64,000 bases of DNA, taken from contig OZ025279.1 in the NCBI GenBank assembly GCA_964019165.1, positions 3,241,602 to 3,305,601 of the forward strand. Direction: 5' to 3'. Positions within the stretch are counted from its first letter, which is position 1, and every line of letters begins with the position of its first letter. Position numbers and translations under genes: made by a program. Shown here piece after piece: positions 1 to 11,005 of the stretch. A model generated the notes under the pieces. It ran no database searches and was not told the origin of the DNA. It worked only from the letters and a program-made list of their open reading frames with translations. Source of the DNA: Mastigias papua (lineage: Eukaryota > Cnidaria > Scyphozoa > Rhizostomeae > Mastigiidae).

Positions 1-282
1 AGGGTGTTGGAGAAGCTGATACCTACCGTCCCAGCGGGGTATAGAGAAAACCATGCGAGAACAAAGTGGGTGTGAAGTAACATAAAATGAAAAGGAAACC
101 CAATATGACCTAGAAAGGACGATATTGAGAGGAGAGAGATATCGTAAGAAAAGGTGCGACATAAATAATTAAATAGACAAGCATAACTGAATAAAAGTAG
201 AAACCATAACATAAAATTAAAAGAGGAGGATAAATAGTGAATACATATAGAATAAACCAGCCAACTCAAATAAATAATAATC

Positions 283-735
283 CTATGTGTCTACTTCCTT
301 AACATTAAGACCCCGGGGTGTGAAAGTGTCCAGCTTATGTTGCCAGAAACTTTCACGTGTCCTATCCCTCCCAATAAGTCTATCAATTATAGTGACACGA
401 ATGTCTTCCACGAACCCATGATGTCCTTCCTCAGAAAAATGTCTGAAAAAGTCCATCTGGGGAACTGAAGACCCTGACCTAAACTTACGATAACACGCCT
501 TATAATTATTAAACCTAAGCCTAAAAGGCGTGTTAGTGCTACCCACATACTGAACACCACACACAACACAGTCAAACAAATACACAACACCCGACGAATC
601 ACAGTTAAACGAAAAGTTAATCTTATACTCCTTACTAGTTGCGTGGGAATAGAAACTATCACTTTCAGACATAGATTTACACACTTGACATCTGGACTTT
701 TCACAACGAGTACAACCCCTTTCATCACAGTTCTT
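283..735 (-). pseudogene. Mirror copy of the PLE GIY-YIG endonuclease fragment
   Basis: This is the reverse-complement arm of the palindrome. It encodes the same endonuclease fragment as the right arm at 741-1193, residue for residue over the 133-residue core. It is truncated at the palindrome centre, has no RT domain, and its 3' region runs toward base 1. Near identity of the two arms means very recent duplication, gene conversion or an artefact. Confidence 0.75.
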
Positions 736-740
736 GTTAG

Positions 741-1193
741 AAGAACGGTGATGAAAGGGGTTGTACTCGTTGTGAAAAGTCCAGATGTCAAGTGTGTAAA
801 TCTATGTCTGAAAGTGATAGTTTCTATTCCCACGCAACTAGTAAGGAGTATAAGATTAACTTTTCGTTTAACTGTGATTCGTCGGGTGTTGTGTATTTGT
901 TTGACTGTGTTGTGTGTGGTGTTCAGTATGTGGGTAGCACTAACACGCCTTTTAGGCTTAGGTTTAATAATTATAAGGCGTGTTATCGTAAGTTTAGGTC
1001 AGGGTCTTCAGTTCCCCAGATGGACTTTTTCAGACATTTTTCTGAGGAAGGACATCATGGGTTCGTGGAAGACATTCGTGTCACTATAATTGATAGACTT
1101 ATTGGGAGGGATAGGACACGTGAAAGTTTCTGGCAACATAAGCTGGACACTTTCACACCCCGGGGTCTTAATGTTAAGGAAGTAGACACATAG
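741..1193 (+). pseudogene. Penelope-like element GIY-YIG endonuclease C-terminus (5' truncated)
   Basis: The open frame starts just after a stop at the palindrome centre and ends at TAG 1191-1193, giving about 150 residues. A Cys-rich entry (CTRCEKSRCQVCK) leads into VVYLFDCVVCGVQYVGST, which is the GIY...YIG core. Arg in FRLRFNN, Glu in the RTRESFW helix and Asn in GLN near the end match the conserved catalytic positions of the family. In PLEs this domain sits at the C-terminus, after the reverse transcriptase, and nicks target DNA. The upstream RT is absent here, so this is a 5'-truncated copy with an intact endonuclease frame. No ATG is needed because it is a fragment of a longer polyprotein. 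A mirror copy lies on the other arm. Confidence 0.8.
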
Positions 1194-1838
<645 letters not shown>

Positions 1839-1873
1839 GAAATAAACCTTAGAAAAACGACAATTGAGTTCAA

Positions 1874-1921
1874 TTTGTAAAACATGTTTCGATTGCTTCG
1901 ACAACCATCGTCAGTTACAAA
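1874..1921 (-). ncRNA. Candidate type I hammerhead ribozyme in PLE terminal repeat
   Basis: Read on the minus strand, a stem I strand TTTGTAA is followed by the exact core CTGACGA (fits CUGANGA). Next comes stem II GGTTG/CAATC with a six-base loop, then GAAAC, a short self-complementary ACATGT stem III ending in GTU-type H17, and TTACAAA, which pairs perfectly with the first strand over 7 bp. The predicted cleavage site lies between 1881 and 1880. Very short stem III, active as a dimer, is the known design for PLE hammerheads. The position, at the 3' end of a PLE beside the (TA)n tract, fits. Confidence 0.62.
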
Positions 1922-2218
1922 ATAAGCATATTACTTGGTGCAAACGATATAAAGGCAAGTGATTACTCCCTAGGGGTCTTACAACCAAAACTGTTCCATT
2001 GAGATAGAATGCGTCGCTGCTTAAAATGAGTAAAATGAGGGTTATAACATATCCTATGATAATACCAATGGGTGCAAAGTGCTTAGAATGCGGGCTGTAA
2101 TATGATAACAAAGGGAAATACCTGGGGATATGGGACAATTAGAGTAGGAACAAATGAATAGGCAGCAGATATCATGAGCAAGAACAGAATAACAAAAAAA
2201 ACAACAACAAACTAGATG

Positions 2219-2802
2219 CTTAATGTTAAGGTGCAATGTGTGTGTTGGGAATTAAAATCAGGTTTGAGCCAGCTAATGTGTAGAGCTTCCTTAATTTTGA
2301 GTTGATAACTGCTTGTGTCAGTATCTAGGATGGTAAAAGAGTCTTCGCTTATAAGTTTTTTACGACAGCTGGAAGATGAGAGGAGGTGTTTGTAAATATG
2401 CGAGCTTTTATCCAGTGATATATGCTCACGATCACGAGTAGAGAAATGTCGGCATGTCTCGCCAACGTATACGGAATTACATCCCGCACAACAGAATTTG
2501 TAAACTACACGTGAGCCCAGTGATTAAGGGATGGGATCTTTGATAGAAAACATGCTGCTGAGTTTATAGGATGAGAAGATCAATCATATATCTAAATTAG
2601 GACAATAAGCTTTGAGCATAGATCTGACTTTTCTTTGGGCAAATGAGGAGATGTTTAAGTAGGGTAATTTGAAATTGAAGTTAGCAGTAGCTACAGATTC
2701 AGTAGACGATCCGGTATTAGATTTGACAAAAGGGGTTGAGGCTAGAGAAGTGTTGTTCAGATATTGTGTAATGATTCGATCAATAATTTTGGATGACTAG
2801 CT
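2219..2802 (-). pseudogene. Penelope-like element: RT C-terminus plus GIY-YIG endonuclease (two in-frame stops)
   Basis: On the minus strand the frame begins SKIIDRIITQYLNN and runs through the RT/linker region (KLPYLNISSFAQRKVRSM). It then reaches the GIY-YIG domain VVYKFCCAGCNSVYVGET, with the helix residues CRHFSTRDREH and a GLN-equivalent tail ending at a stop near 2219. Two internal stops (after CPNLDI and after SIKDPIP) show that it is dead. It belongs to a different PLE subfamily from the palindrome copy: the YVGET and REH motifs differ from YVGST and FNN. Its 5' neighbour in the protein lies inverted next door at 2806-3051. Confidence 0.8.
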
Positions 2803-2805
2803 TTC

Positions 2806-3057
2806 TTGTATGTTCTGGTTGACAATACTGCATCTTCCCCTACAACATCTGTCTATCACAAAACCACTTATACTGGACTTCTCACTAACGTTTTTAGTTT
2901 CTCTTTGCATTCCTATAAGGTTGGGTTGGTCAAAACTCTAGTAGATAGAACATATAAAAGTAATAATACATGGCAAGGATTTCATAAGGACATCAAAAAT
3001 CTCATTATCACTCTTAAGAGAAATATGTTCCCATCCAAAATTATTGATCGACAATAG
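2806..3057 (+). pseudogene. Inverted Penelope-like RT fragment
   Basis: An 83-residue frame contains TTSVYHKTTYTGLLTN and YKVGLVKTLVDRTYK, matching the RT thumb region of Penelope-like elements (TxVYRKxTxT...H...LVxRA). It ends MFPSKIIDR. That is exactly where the oppositely oriented fragment (2802 to 2219) begins, SKIIDRII. The two share the 20 bp catccaaaattattgatcga at their internal ends (3032-3051 and, inverted, 2783-2802). Together they are one element whose 5' part is flipped. Confidence 0.72.
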
Positions 3058-3300
3058 AGCACTTTACAAAATGAACCAGGACTTACAATGGATAGCACTT
3101 ATAATTGAACGGAAGGGGAATTATATTTAGCATAAGAGAAAAGGGTTTTGGAGAAGCTGATACCTACCGTCCCACCGGGTTAGTGAGAAAACCATGCGAG
3201 AACAAAGTGGATGTGAAGTAACATAAAATGAAAAGGAAACCCAATATGACCTAGAAAGGACGATATTGAGAGGTGGGCGATATAGTAAGAAAAAGGGCTA
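3045..3300 (-). mobile_element. PLE 3'-end fragment of the palindrome family
   Basis: The reverse complement of this stretch aligns with about 1330-1575 (for example caagcttctccaa, ctatccattgtaagtc and the tctattgtcg junction) with scattered substitutions. It therefore belongs to the same family as the palindrome copy but is an older insertion. It abuts the inverted RT fragment at 3051. Confidence 0.8.
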
Positions 3301-6063
3301 CATAATTTATATTACAGAGAACAATGCATTACGAAGTATGCGCCACACCATGGTCTAACATACTCTAAAATAGAAAGTTAAATGTTGAATCAATCATATC
3401 GATGTTATGACGTAGTTTTACTCAAGTGTTATGCAAAATATGAAGCAATTGCACATAGTCTGGTAAGAAATCCCTAGCAAACAAGGGCGGCACTAACCAC
3501 AAAAGCCAGGTGATTTTGGGGACCCCACCCTTTTAGAACCGCGCCCTGCTGTATTATGAAATATGCAACTGAAGGGTGGACAAACAGCAATATGTAGCAT
3601 ACAGAATTATATCGTCTATGTAGCCAATCAAAAGCTCGCATTTTAATACAATGAGCACGCATCTTATATATCAAAAAGTCTGGTGATGGTGAAATCTTTT
3701 ACAACTTCCCAGATAAATTTTCCACCTAACCCAGGACATAGCTTATAACGACGAGTAGCTTGTATTTAGTTATATTTCCGCTCTTTGACTTTAGACAAGA
3801 GTTTCTTATTTTCACTGCAAACTCACATATCTTATAGCGGACTTGCTTCTCTCGTAGGTGACTCGTTCCTCTCGCAACATAGGCCTACTCATTTCTCAGA
3901 TGGTAAATTCGTTATCTTCATAGCAATCTCGTTTCTCTCACGGCAAACTTAGGTCTCTAATTACAAAATCATTTCTCTCGTCGCAAACTCGCTCCTATTA
4001 TGAGCAACTCGTTTCTCTCATAGTAAACTCTTTTATCCCATGGCAGTCCCTCGGATCTCATAGTAAACTCGTTTCTCTCATATCAAACTTTTTCCTCTCA
4101 CAGCAGACTCATTGCTCTCGTGAGAAGCTCATTTCTCTCATTACAAATTGGCTTTCTTTCATGACAGATTGTTTTTCTCAGCACACTCTCTTTTTATTGG
4201 CAACATAAAACCGATGTAGCTCATGAAACTCTTTCTTGGCGCTTTAACTATAATCCTGACTGAGGCCTCCCTCTTTAAATATTTGTATTATTATTATTAT
4301 TATTGTACACTTCCAGTGGAACTTATAGTGCAATCGTTACAGAGGCTGCAATTAGTATAATTTCAAACAAGACAATGAATTAACTTGTTATGCTGTGAGG
4401 TCACCTACTACCGATTCTCTATGGAAAGATAAAAACACAATAGGTAATAGTTTTTCCTAATTCTGGCCTAATCGCCACTAGCCATTGTTGTGAATCCTAG
4501 TGTTATCTCTTATTCCAATCAAGCATATGCAGTGAGATTACTTGTTTTGTGTCACTGTGACCTTGCAATTAAGTTTCACCAAGTAATAGCAGAGTAGCTC
4601 AACTGGCATAATAACTTTGCACCAGTGAGTTGACAGCTTCCAGTCTCTTTTTCACGAACACTAGTAAATCAATACTCATCGCTGAGTATCAACATGTTTG
4701 TTCATAATTCGTTATTTTTGGCGAATATCTCGTGCTTTCCACATTATTTGATGTTTTGTATGCATATTTACTTCATTATTATCATTATCATTACTATATC
4801 TTTTATAGCCAGTATTGTCGCAACTATGATTTCTCGTTAGTATCATACTACGTCTGCATTACTAATGAATTAATATTGATTGCCGATCATGATAAATCAT
4901 AGATCACCATTCATCACGATGGATCACTAATAGCATTATTCCAATATTAGATATTTACTCTCAGTCGCGTTTGCTTACAGTCACACATCAGACCAAATTC
5001 TTTTTTGTTATTTCATCAATGGGAAGTAAGTTTTCCACTCATCCCGCCCGGAAGTTTGTTAGACTGAAATGATCTCAGTCTGTGTTAAGTATAGGTCAAA
5101 GACAACGCATCTCAGTGTTGCGGCACGTAGTGGCTTTTGTGTCATATGACATAGCAAGAGAATTGAGTAATGCTTCATTGTGTACTCCTGTGACTATTAT
5201 TCTTACAAGTAGTGAAAGATACAAACAGATTTTTGTGGAAAAGCTCTGCAGGTTGGTTGCGTTATATTTTCTTCTTTACATTTTCGTAGTTCCCAATGTT
5301 GTTATGATTGAAAGTGCAAATGTGTAGCTAGATTATGAGAAACCCTGCTTGATTTCTTACCTTTTGTTGATTCTAATTACCTACCTTTTTATAAGTATTT
5401 TTGTTAGATACAACGGTGGAGACTATTAAGTGTTTGTATGCTCGAGCACAAGTGAAAATGTGTGTTGTGAAAGTTACAACTACTGTTGATGAAATAAATT
5501 CTGTTGTAAGTTCTGTCCTTCCCATAGTTGATCAGAAATTTGTTTCTCTTTCCGGCAATAAAAGCATGCCGAATTTTAGCCTTCGCTGCAATGCATTCTA
5601 GTTTATATGCAAGCTTAGCAACATTTAATGGATAGAATATATTAGCTTTATTCTGGAGTAATTCTTTTTCAACTTTTGAACGGTTTGTTTGTCTGATATT
5701 TCTGGAGTTTAATTTGGATTTTACCTGGGGAATTTAGTACGAATTCTTGCAGATGGGTAACTTTCTTTCAAATAGCGCCTGCTTCAATCCTGTGGATAAC
5801 AGATTGGCTACTTGTTACTGTTTGAAACCTGAAAATTCCCGTATCCCTATACACTCCTAAATATATTCACCCCCCTGAATTCTTTAATTAAGATGGTGAA
5901 AAAGAGAGGTCTACTGAATGCAGACGTCTTTAAACATATGACTGACTTTTGATTTTTTTATTGCTTTCTTACTCAGTGTAAGGAGCAGAAATGTATATTA
6001 ATTTTATTTCACTAAAACCAAGACAAATCCGTATATCTGTATGCATTTTGTATCTAAAGTGCA
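3301..6063. other. Non-coding stretch with a degenerate minisatellite
   Basis: Apart from the ~20 bp tandem array at about 3818-4178 and a short (ATT)n at 4285-4303, I see no supported gene. Small frames at 5082-5327 and 5401-5601 show no recognisable domain or flanking splice logic. Confidence 0.5.
3818..4178 (+). repeat. Degenerate ~20-bp minisatellite
   Basis: About 18 diverged units of roughly 20 bp follow the pattern gcaaactcgtttctctcata; clear copies lie near 3920-3940, 3990-4030 and 4060-4090. Divergence among units is substantial, so the array is old. It has no coding frame. Confidence 0.8.
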
Positions 6064-7467
6064 ATGGCAAAGCCTCCTTACATTGCGATAAAGCTGCTGA
6101 ATCCAGTTGAAAGTGCGATTCAAAATATCGAAGAAACTCCAAAGGCAGCTGAGGAGAGTCTTATCGCAATCACTTCATCTGGCAAGTCATCCAATGATCC
6201 AGGAGTTCTCATTCCCAAGCAGAGGTTTGCAATACTCCTGTGGTTCACGATTAATTTGTCAGTGCTTCATTCATGGTTCTCATTTACGCTCGTCGTTCCA
6301 AGATTCCAACATTACTACAGAAAGAGCTTCTTAACCATCTCGTCGATGTTTTGGAGTTTTCCACTCGTGTTGTCATTGGTGATACCTATTTTGTCAAAAT
6401 TCCTTGAAAAGGATACGAGCTATTTGATACCCCTTGCAATTGCAGCATTCTTAAATGCTCTTGGCTGCGCCGTCAAATGTACTGGAACAAATACCACAGG
6501 GTTTTCACACCTAGTTGTAGGACATTTCATCATTATGGTAGCATTTCCTTTATCCCACGGTTTTCCCATTTTGTATTCGAAGCAATACCCAAAGAGAAAT
6601 CGGTTGATTTCATCCTTAGGGACTGCCGCCACTGCATTAGGGTCAATTTCTGGCATGATAATGCTGCCACTGCTGCTTGAAGAAAAAGAGAATTCGATAG
6701 ACATTGAATTGTCTATTTACAAATATTATATTTGGAGCGCTGTTTCAGCTGCCATACTTCTAGCTTTGATTCCTTTTTCTATGAAGGAGCGAAAGCAATG
6801 TCCAACTACAGCTTATCAGTCCTTCAATGCCATCAGTCCAGTTGATGATGTCCAGTCTCAAAATGAGTCGAGTAGTTCCTACAGTTCGTATAAATTTATA
6901 CGCGGCATTCTGAAGGTCTATCGAAGCGCCTGGAAAGAGAAGAAATTGTTTATTAAAGTTTGTGCTAGTGGAGTTAGTTTTGGCACATTTCTTAACCTGT
7001 TCGTTGCATCCGTTGTTTGTCTTTACTCCGAGCCGAAAAGGACATGGACCATATGCATTGTAGAATCTTTTGTCATTCTTACTTTTATCTTATATATCCT
7101 TATGGACCTCAGATTAAAATTAAATATCTCTAAATTGGTTGTTGTCCTAAACAATTTGCTGCTATTAATTGCAACCTTATCTTTTGCCTTTAGCACAAAA
7201 ACTGAAATGTTATCTTTACACCTTTTCTTGTTTTATTTTCTGCATTCATCGTTTGGCTTCAACTGCTTTGTTTCTGCCAGAAATACCTTGACTCCAAGTA
7301 ATTGCGCGAAAATCTCACTCGTTATGATTTTTTGTCAAGGTTTCCTGGCAAGTATGACTTGTTTCTTGCTTTCTTATCTCTTATGGGGTCTGTCTACAGT
7401 TACTTGGGCTATCTCAATATGTTTGCTAGGTCTCCTATCTATCTTTTGTTCCTTCTTTCCGCAGTAA
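6064..7467 (+). CDS. Single-exon MFS transporter, FLVCR/SLC49-like
   Basis: This 467-residue protein has a ~55-residue hydrophilic N-terminus, then about 12 hydrophobic segments split by a polar central loop (about residues 240-290, Ser-rich: QNESSSSYSSYK). After the first segment come VPRFQHYYRKSFLTISSMFW and ALGCAVKCTG. These align by eye with the N-terminal half of FLVCR/SLC49 proteins (FxxFYxVSxxxxxWLS..., LNxLGAxVK). Vertebrate members move heme or choline/ethanolamine; the substrate here is unknown. Length is close to the family norm (about 480-560). The start at 6064 gives the complete N-terminus and a stop lies in frame upstream. Having no intron is unusual and could mean an old retrocopy, but I see no poly-A tail or target duplication. 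An ATTAAA lies about 55 bp downstream. The open frame over 1.4 kb argues for a working gene. Confidence 0.75.
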   Translation: MAKPPYIAIKLLNPVESAIQNIEETPKAAEESLIAITSSGKSSNDPGVLIPKQRFAILLWFTINLSVLHSWFSFTLVVPRFQHYYRKSFLTISSMFWSFPLVLSLVIPILSKFLEKDTSYLIPLAIAAFLNALGCAVKCTGTNTTGFSHLVVGHFIIMVAFPLSHGFPILYSKQYPKRNRLISSLGTAATALGSISGMIMLPLLLEEKENSIDIELSIYKYYIWSAVSAAILLALIPFSMKERKQCPTTAYQSFNAISPVDDVQSQNESSSSYSSYKFIRGILKVYRSAWKEKKLFIKVCASGVSFGTFLNLFVASVVCLYSEPKRTWTICIVESFVILTFILYILMDLRLKLNISKLVVVLNNLLLLIATLSFAFSTKTEMLSLHLFLFYFLHSSFGFNCFVSARNTLTPSNCAKISLVMIFCQGFLASMTCFLLSYLLWGLSTVTWAISICLLGLLSIFCSFFPQ

Positions 7468-7792
7468 CTTCCATGGCAGCGATCCTTGCATAAAAATTCT
7501 AAACAGCAGTTCAAAACAGCATTAAATTGACTGGATTTCGTAGACTGCCTTGAAAAGTATTAACAGATTGAATAGTGGCATTTATAAGAATACATGGTGT
7601 ATTTGAACATCAAGTGTAAATGTTAATACTAACCTTTCTGTAGTAGAGCTATTGTGGTAACAGATGAAAGACATAAATTACTGAATGCGGAAGTATTTAT
7701 TGCATAGATGCTGCCATCTCCAGTGAAAAAAGGGCGTGCGTTGTTTGGCTGATACATTTTCCAAATCAACCAATTAGGAGACAAGTATAGTA

Positions 7793-7976
7793 CAGGGGTC
7801 ACCAACCTTTTTGAAAACGAAAGCTAATTTATGCAAACTACTACCATTTTGGTAACACACTTCTGAAATAAGAAAGTTGCTACGTGTGCCAATAATTTTT
7901 CGAACTGGCCTACGGGAGACTGATGTGGTTGTTGCAAATGTTATGTTGCTCGAGGGTGCCGGGTTGTTGACCCCTG
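7793..7976. mobile_element. hAT (Buster-like) MITE, 184 bp
   Basis: The ends are caggggtcaccaacc and, inverted, caggggtcaacaaccc, which are classic hAT terminal inverted repeats. Flanking 8-mers gtatagta (7785-7792) and gtgtagca (7977-7984) match at 6 of 8 positions and fit the nnnTAnnn target duplication of Buster-type hATs. The element is too short to encode a transposase. Confidence 0.8.
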
Positions 7977-7984
7977 GTGTAGCA

Positions 7985-9869
7985 ACTGGTCAATCACAAA
8001 TACTAATATTGGGGGAGGTGCCTATTATAGGCCGAAATCGCCAGATATTCAATTTTATTAAAAGTTTTGATGACTACATTCATAAAAAATATATGCTTGC
8101 AAGTTGCATGCATTATGGTTGTTCACAATGCAATTCTGATGGAATCAGCTTCTTGTGGTCCCGTAGCCCCTCCTATGCATTTCAAAAATATTCATTATCA
8201 CACTTCTTCAGCAATGGATCACATTTTACAAGCATCAGACTTTCTAGCATCAATGTCACTGTTTGCTTCAGCCACTTATTTATACCCAATTGCCGACCTC
8301 GGATTAGAGAGCTCTATAACAATCTCATGTAACCTATGGCTTTTGAAGTAACATGCTTGTATCATACTGTGCATAATCCTAAAATGTTTTATACTAGTGC
8401 AATTCAAGCAAAATTCTTGACCCAGTAACGTTGAGAGGCAGAATTAAGTCCTTTTTATGAATAGGCCTAATTATTGAATTACAAGCTATTTTTTCAAACA
8501 GTGTAAGGAATGACCAGTAAGCAAGAAGCCAGTCGAGTCGAATTATAGCAGCACCATCTTTATCTTAAAATTAACAATGAAGAATAACCAAGAAGAGCCA
8601 TTATGTAAACACCAGCGGATGTCAATAAAAAATTTTCTATATATCTAAAGTACCTGACTCAGCAATTCTCTTGGATCGCAGTTCTGTTTATCCAGTCAGC
8701 TATGTTAGTATCATGATTTAAAGTTCTCAAGTAGTATTTATGACAAGTGGAGTGGCATTTCACAAGTGAAACAGTTTAGTTGTGTTATGATATAGTTGTA
8801 AGTCTGGTGGAAGGAAAACCACCGAGAATGACAAGCAGTATTGAGACACAATAGAGGGCCACAACAGGTTTCAGACTTCATGCCACATAAGGGGTCAAGC
8901 TGATGCATAGATAAAAATGCTTTGTCTTATTGAAGTAATCGGCAAATGAGAGACTACCTTGGCTACAAGGACTTCGAGGACCATTTTTTATTGGAACTGT
9001 CAGTAAGCTGCCATTGGAGTTTTGAAAAACAACCGAAAATGAAATCTATTGACTTAAATTGGAAATTAACAAGTGGTAAAAATTGCACTATGGTGACAAA
9101 TCATCTCTACTGAACTTGACTGAGTCTGGTCTGACCATTCCATTAAACATTTCGCCTAACATCTGGTACCATTTTGATCACTCTCAAGCGCATATCATTG
9201 CAGTTTTTGCTCCCTACCGTTGTATACCCCCCCCCATTTATGCCATGAGTTGCTAAGAAAGATAGTTTCCGGGAGAGAAATCTCTTTTCCAATTAGAGAT
9301 AATATTTCAACTACCTGTACATGGTCAGTACTCTTGATTTCATTATAGCCTGCGCAGTCTTAGATGCGCAGTTCTTGAGCTATAGTTGCAAAATATCCCA
9401 ACTGGTCTCTTCTGTTTGTCCAAGATCTGGTTTTGCCTCTCTTCCACCATCTCTCGCCTCTTCTTCACACAAATTGACTAAAAGCAATGTCGCTGCAGTT
9501 TCCTGCAATTACTTTCATCTCGCATTTTCAATTTGTCCGCCATCTTCTGCTTTCGCGCGCTTTTCATATTGATCCTTCGTGCACACCCAGCAATATGCGA
9601 ATTTCAACGGATGTTTGACCAGGCCCGTAGCCAGCTTCAATTCGCAAGGGGGGCACAGCCAATATATATATATATATGAATACTTTCGGTGTTTATCAAA
9701 TTTCTGCCTTCCACCTACAACATAGATATGAGTGACCATGGAGTGACGCAAACTAGCATTGATATATATATGCTACTTAGGAGGAACTTGAGTTTTTGGC
9801 ATTAATCAGGATCCCGGGTGCTTTTTCTTAGTTATAGTCTTTCTCCTTATCAACAAGTGAGTTACTATG
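7985..9869. other. Non-coding, with one stray satellite unit
   Basis: No gene is supported. At about 9015-9090 a single stretch (ttgaaaaacaaccgaaaatgaa and what follows) matches the ~107 bp satellite found at 10110-11005. A (TA)n run lies at 9661-9677, next to a gtagccag...gggggcac motif common in dispersed invertebrate repeats. Confidence 0.45.
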
Positions 9870-9892
9870 GTGTGTGTGTGTGTGCGTGTGTG

Positions 9893-9981
<89 letters not shown>

Positions 9982-10050
9982 GTGTATGCGTGTGTGTGTG
10001 TGTGTGTGTATGCGTGTGTGTATGCGTGTGAGTATGCGTGTATGGTTGTA
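9870..10050 (+). repeat. (TG)n microsatellite with CG and TA interruptions
   Basis: About 180 bp of TG dinucleotides is broken by gcg and tatgcg variants toward the 3' side. Several Val/Cys or Thr/His reading frames across it are repeat artefacts. Confidence 0.97.
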
Positions 10051-10109
10051 TCTGTATGTATGTGTATATTGAATTGCAATTGTAATAATGAAGTAGTGAA
10101 AATGAGCCA

Positions 10110-11005
10110 ATTTAGGCCTGAAAGGAACAAGTGTCAAAAGTGGCGGACATAGACGGTGAAAATTGACCTGAGTTGAAATTGATTGTTTGATTGGATATTA
10201 CGAAGTGGTGAAATTTAGCCAATTTGGACCATAATGTAAGCCTATGGCCCACAAATTTTGGTTACAAGTTATCTAAACCGAGATCGACTGATTTTGATTG
10301 GAAATTTGAAGTGCCGAAAGTGAGCTAATTGTGAATAAAAGGTAAAGCTTATAACCCTTAGGATTTTGTTGAAAAACGGCCGAAAATGAAGTCTTCTGAC
10401 TGTGATTGGTGATTACGAATTGGTGAAAATGGGCCATTTTATGTCAAGAAGTAAAGCTATAACCGTTGCGTTGTAGTGGTAAATTCTTTATACTGAAATT
10501 GACTGAGTTTTGTAGCAGAATAACAAGTGGTGATCACAGGCCAATTTATGCTAAGTTAGGCCAAAAACTAAGGCTATATCTTTTGCATTGTAGTGGAAAA
10601 GTGACCGGAATCTAAATTGACTTATTTGGGTAGGAGAGTCTAAAGTGACGAAATTGGCCACTTTTAGATAAAAGTAATGTTTATACCCTTTGGATTTTGT
10701 TGAAAAATGGCCAAAAATTAAATCTACTGATCTTGAACGGAGATTAAAAGGTGAAGTACATTAGACAACTTTATCCAAAATGTAGAGCTTTATCCTTTGC
10801 ATTTTGGTAAAAAGTCCCCTAAGTAGAAATTGAATAATTTGGATTGGAGATGAAAAAGTGGCGGGAATGAGCCAGTGTTGGATAACAAGCTATAGCCATT
10901 GGATTTTATGGAAAACTGGCAGAAAATAAAACTTACTGACTTTGATTGGAGCTTAGAAAGTGATAAAAATAGGTAAATTCTGGCCAAAGAGTAAGACTAT
11001 GAAAT
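10110..11005 (+). repeat. Degenerate ~107-bp satellite, about 8 units
   Basis: The recurring block is gactgattttgattggagat, followed by gaagtggtgaaaatgggccaatttt and then aaagctataaccctttggattttgttgaaaaa. Block starts are near 10180, 10287, 10398, 10501, 10619, 10727, 10831 and 10934, a spacing of 103-118 bp. Divergence is high, so the array is old. The small reading frame at 10790-10987 is a by-product. Confidence 0.8.

Noticed and set aside
387..1089. Two 148-codon frames, one on each strand across the palindrome centre
   Set aside because: They are mirror shadows out of frame with the GIY-YIG endonuclease and have no domain of their own.
3818..4178. CRISPR-like array of short repeats
   Set aside because: Units run head to tail without unique spacers and the context is animal DNA; it is a degenerate minisatellite.
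4590..4650. tRNA-like stretch gtagctcaactggcataa
   Set aside because: An A-box-like start is present, but the B box (gcttccagtctc) is poor and no cloverleaf can be drawn.
7877..8332. 151-codon plus-strand frame
   Set aside because: It begins inside the hAT MITE and shows no domain or codon evidence.
9818..10152. Cys-Val and Thr-His repeat proteins on both strands
   Set aside because: Translation of the (TG)n tract.
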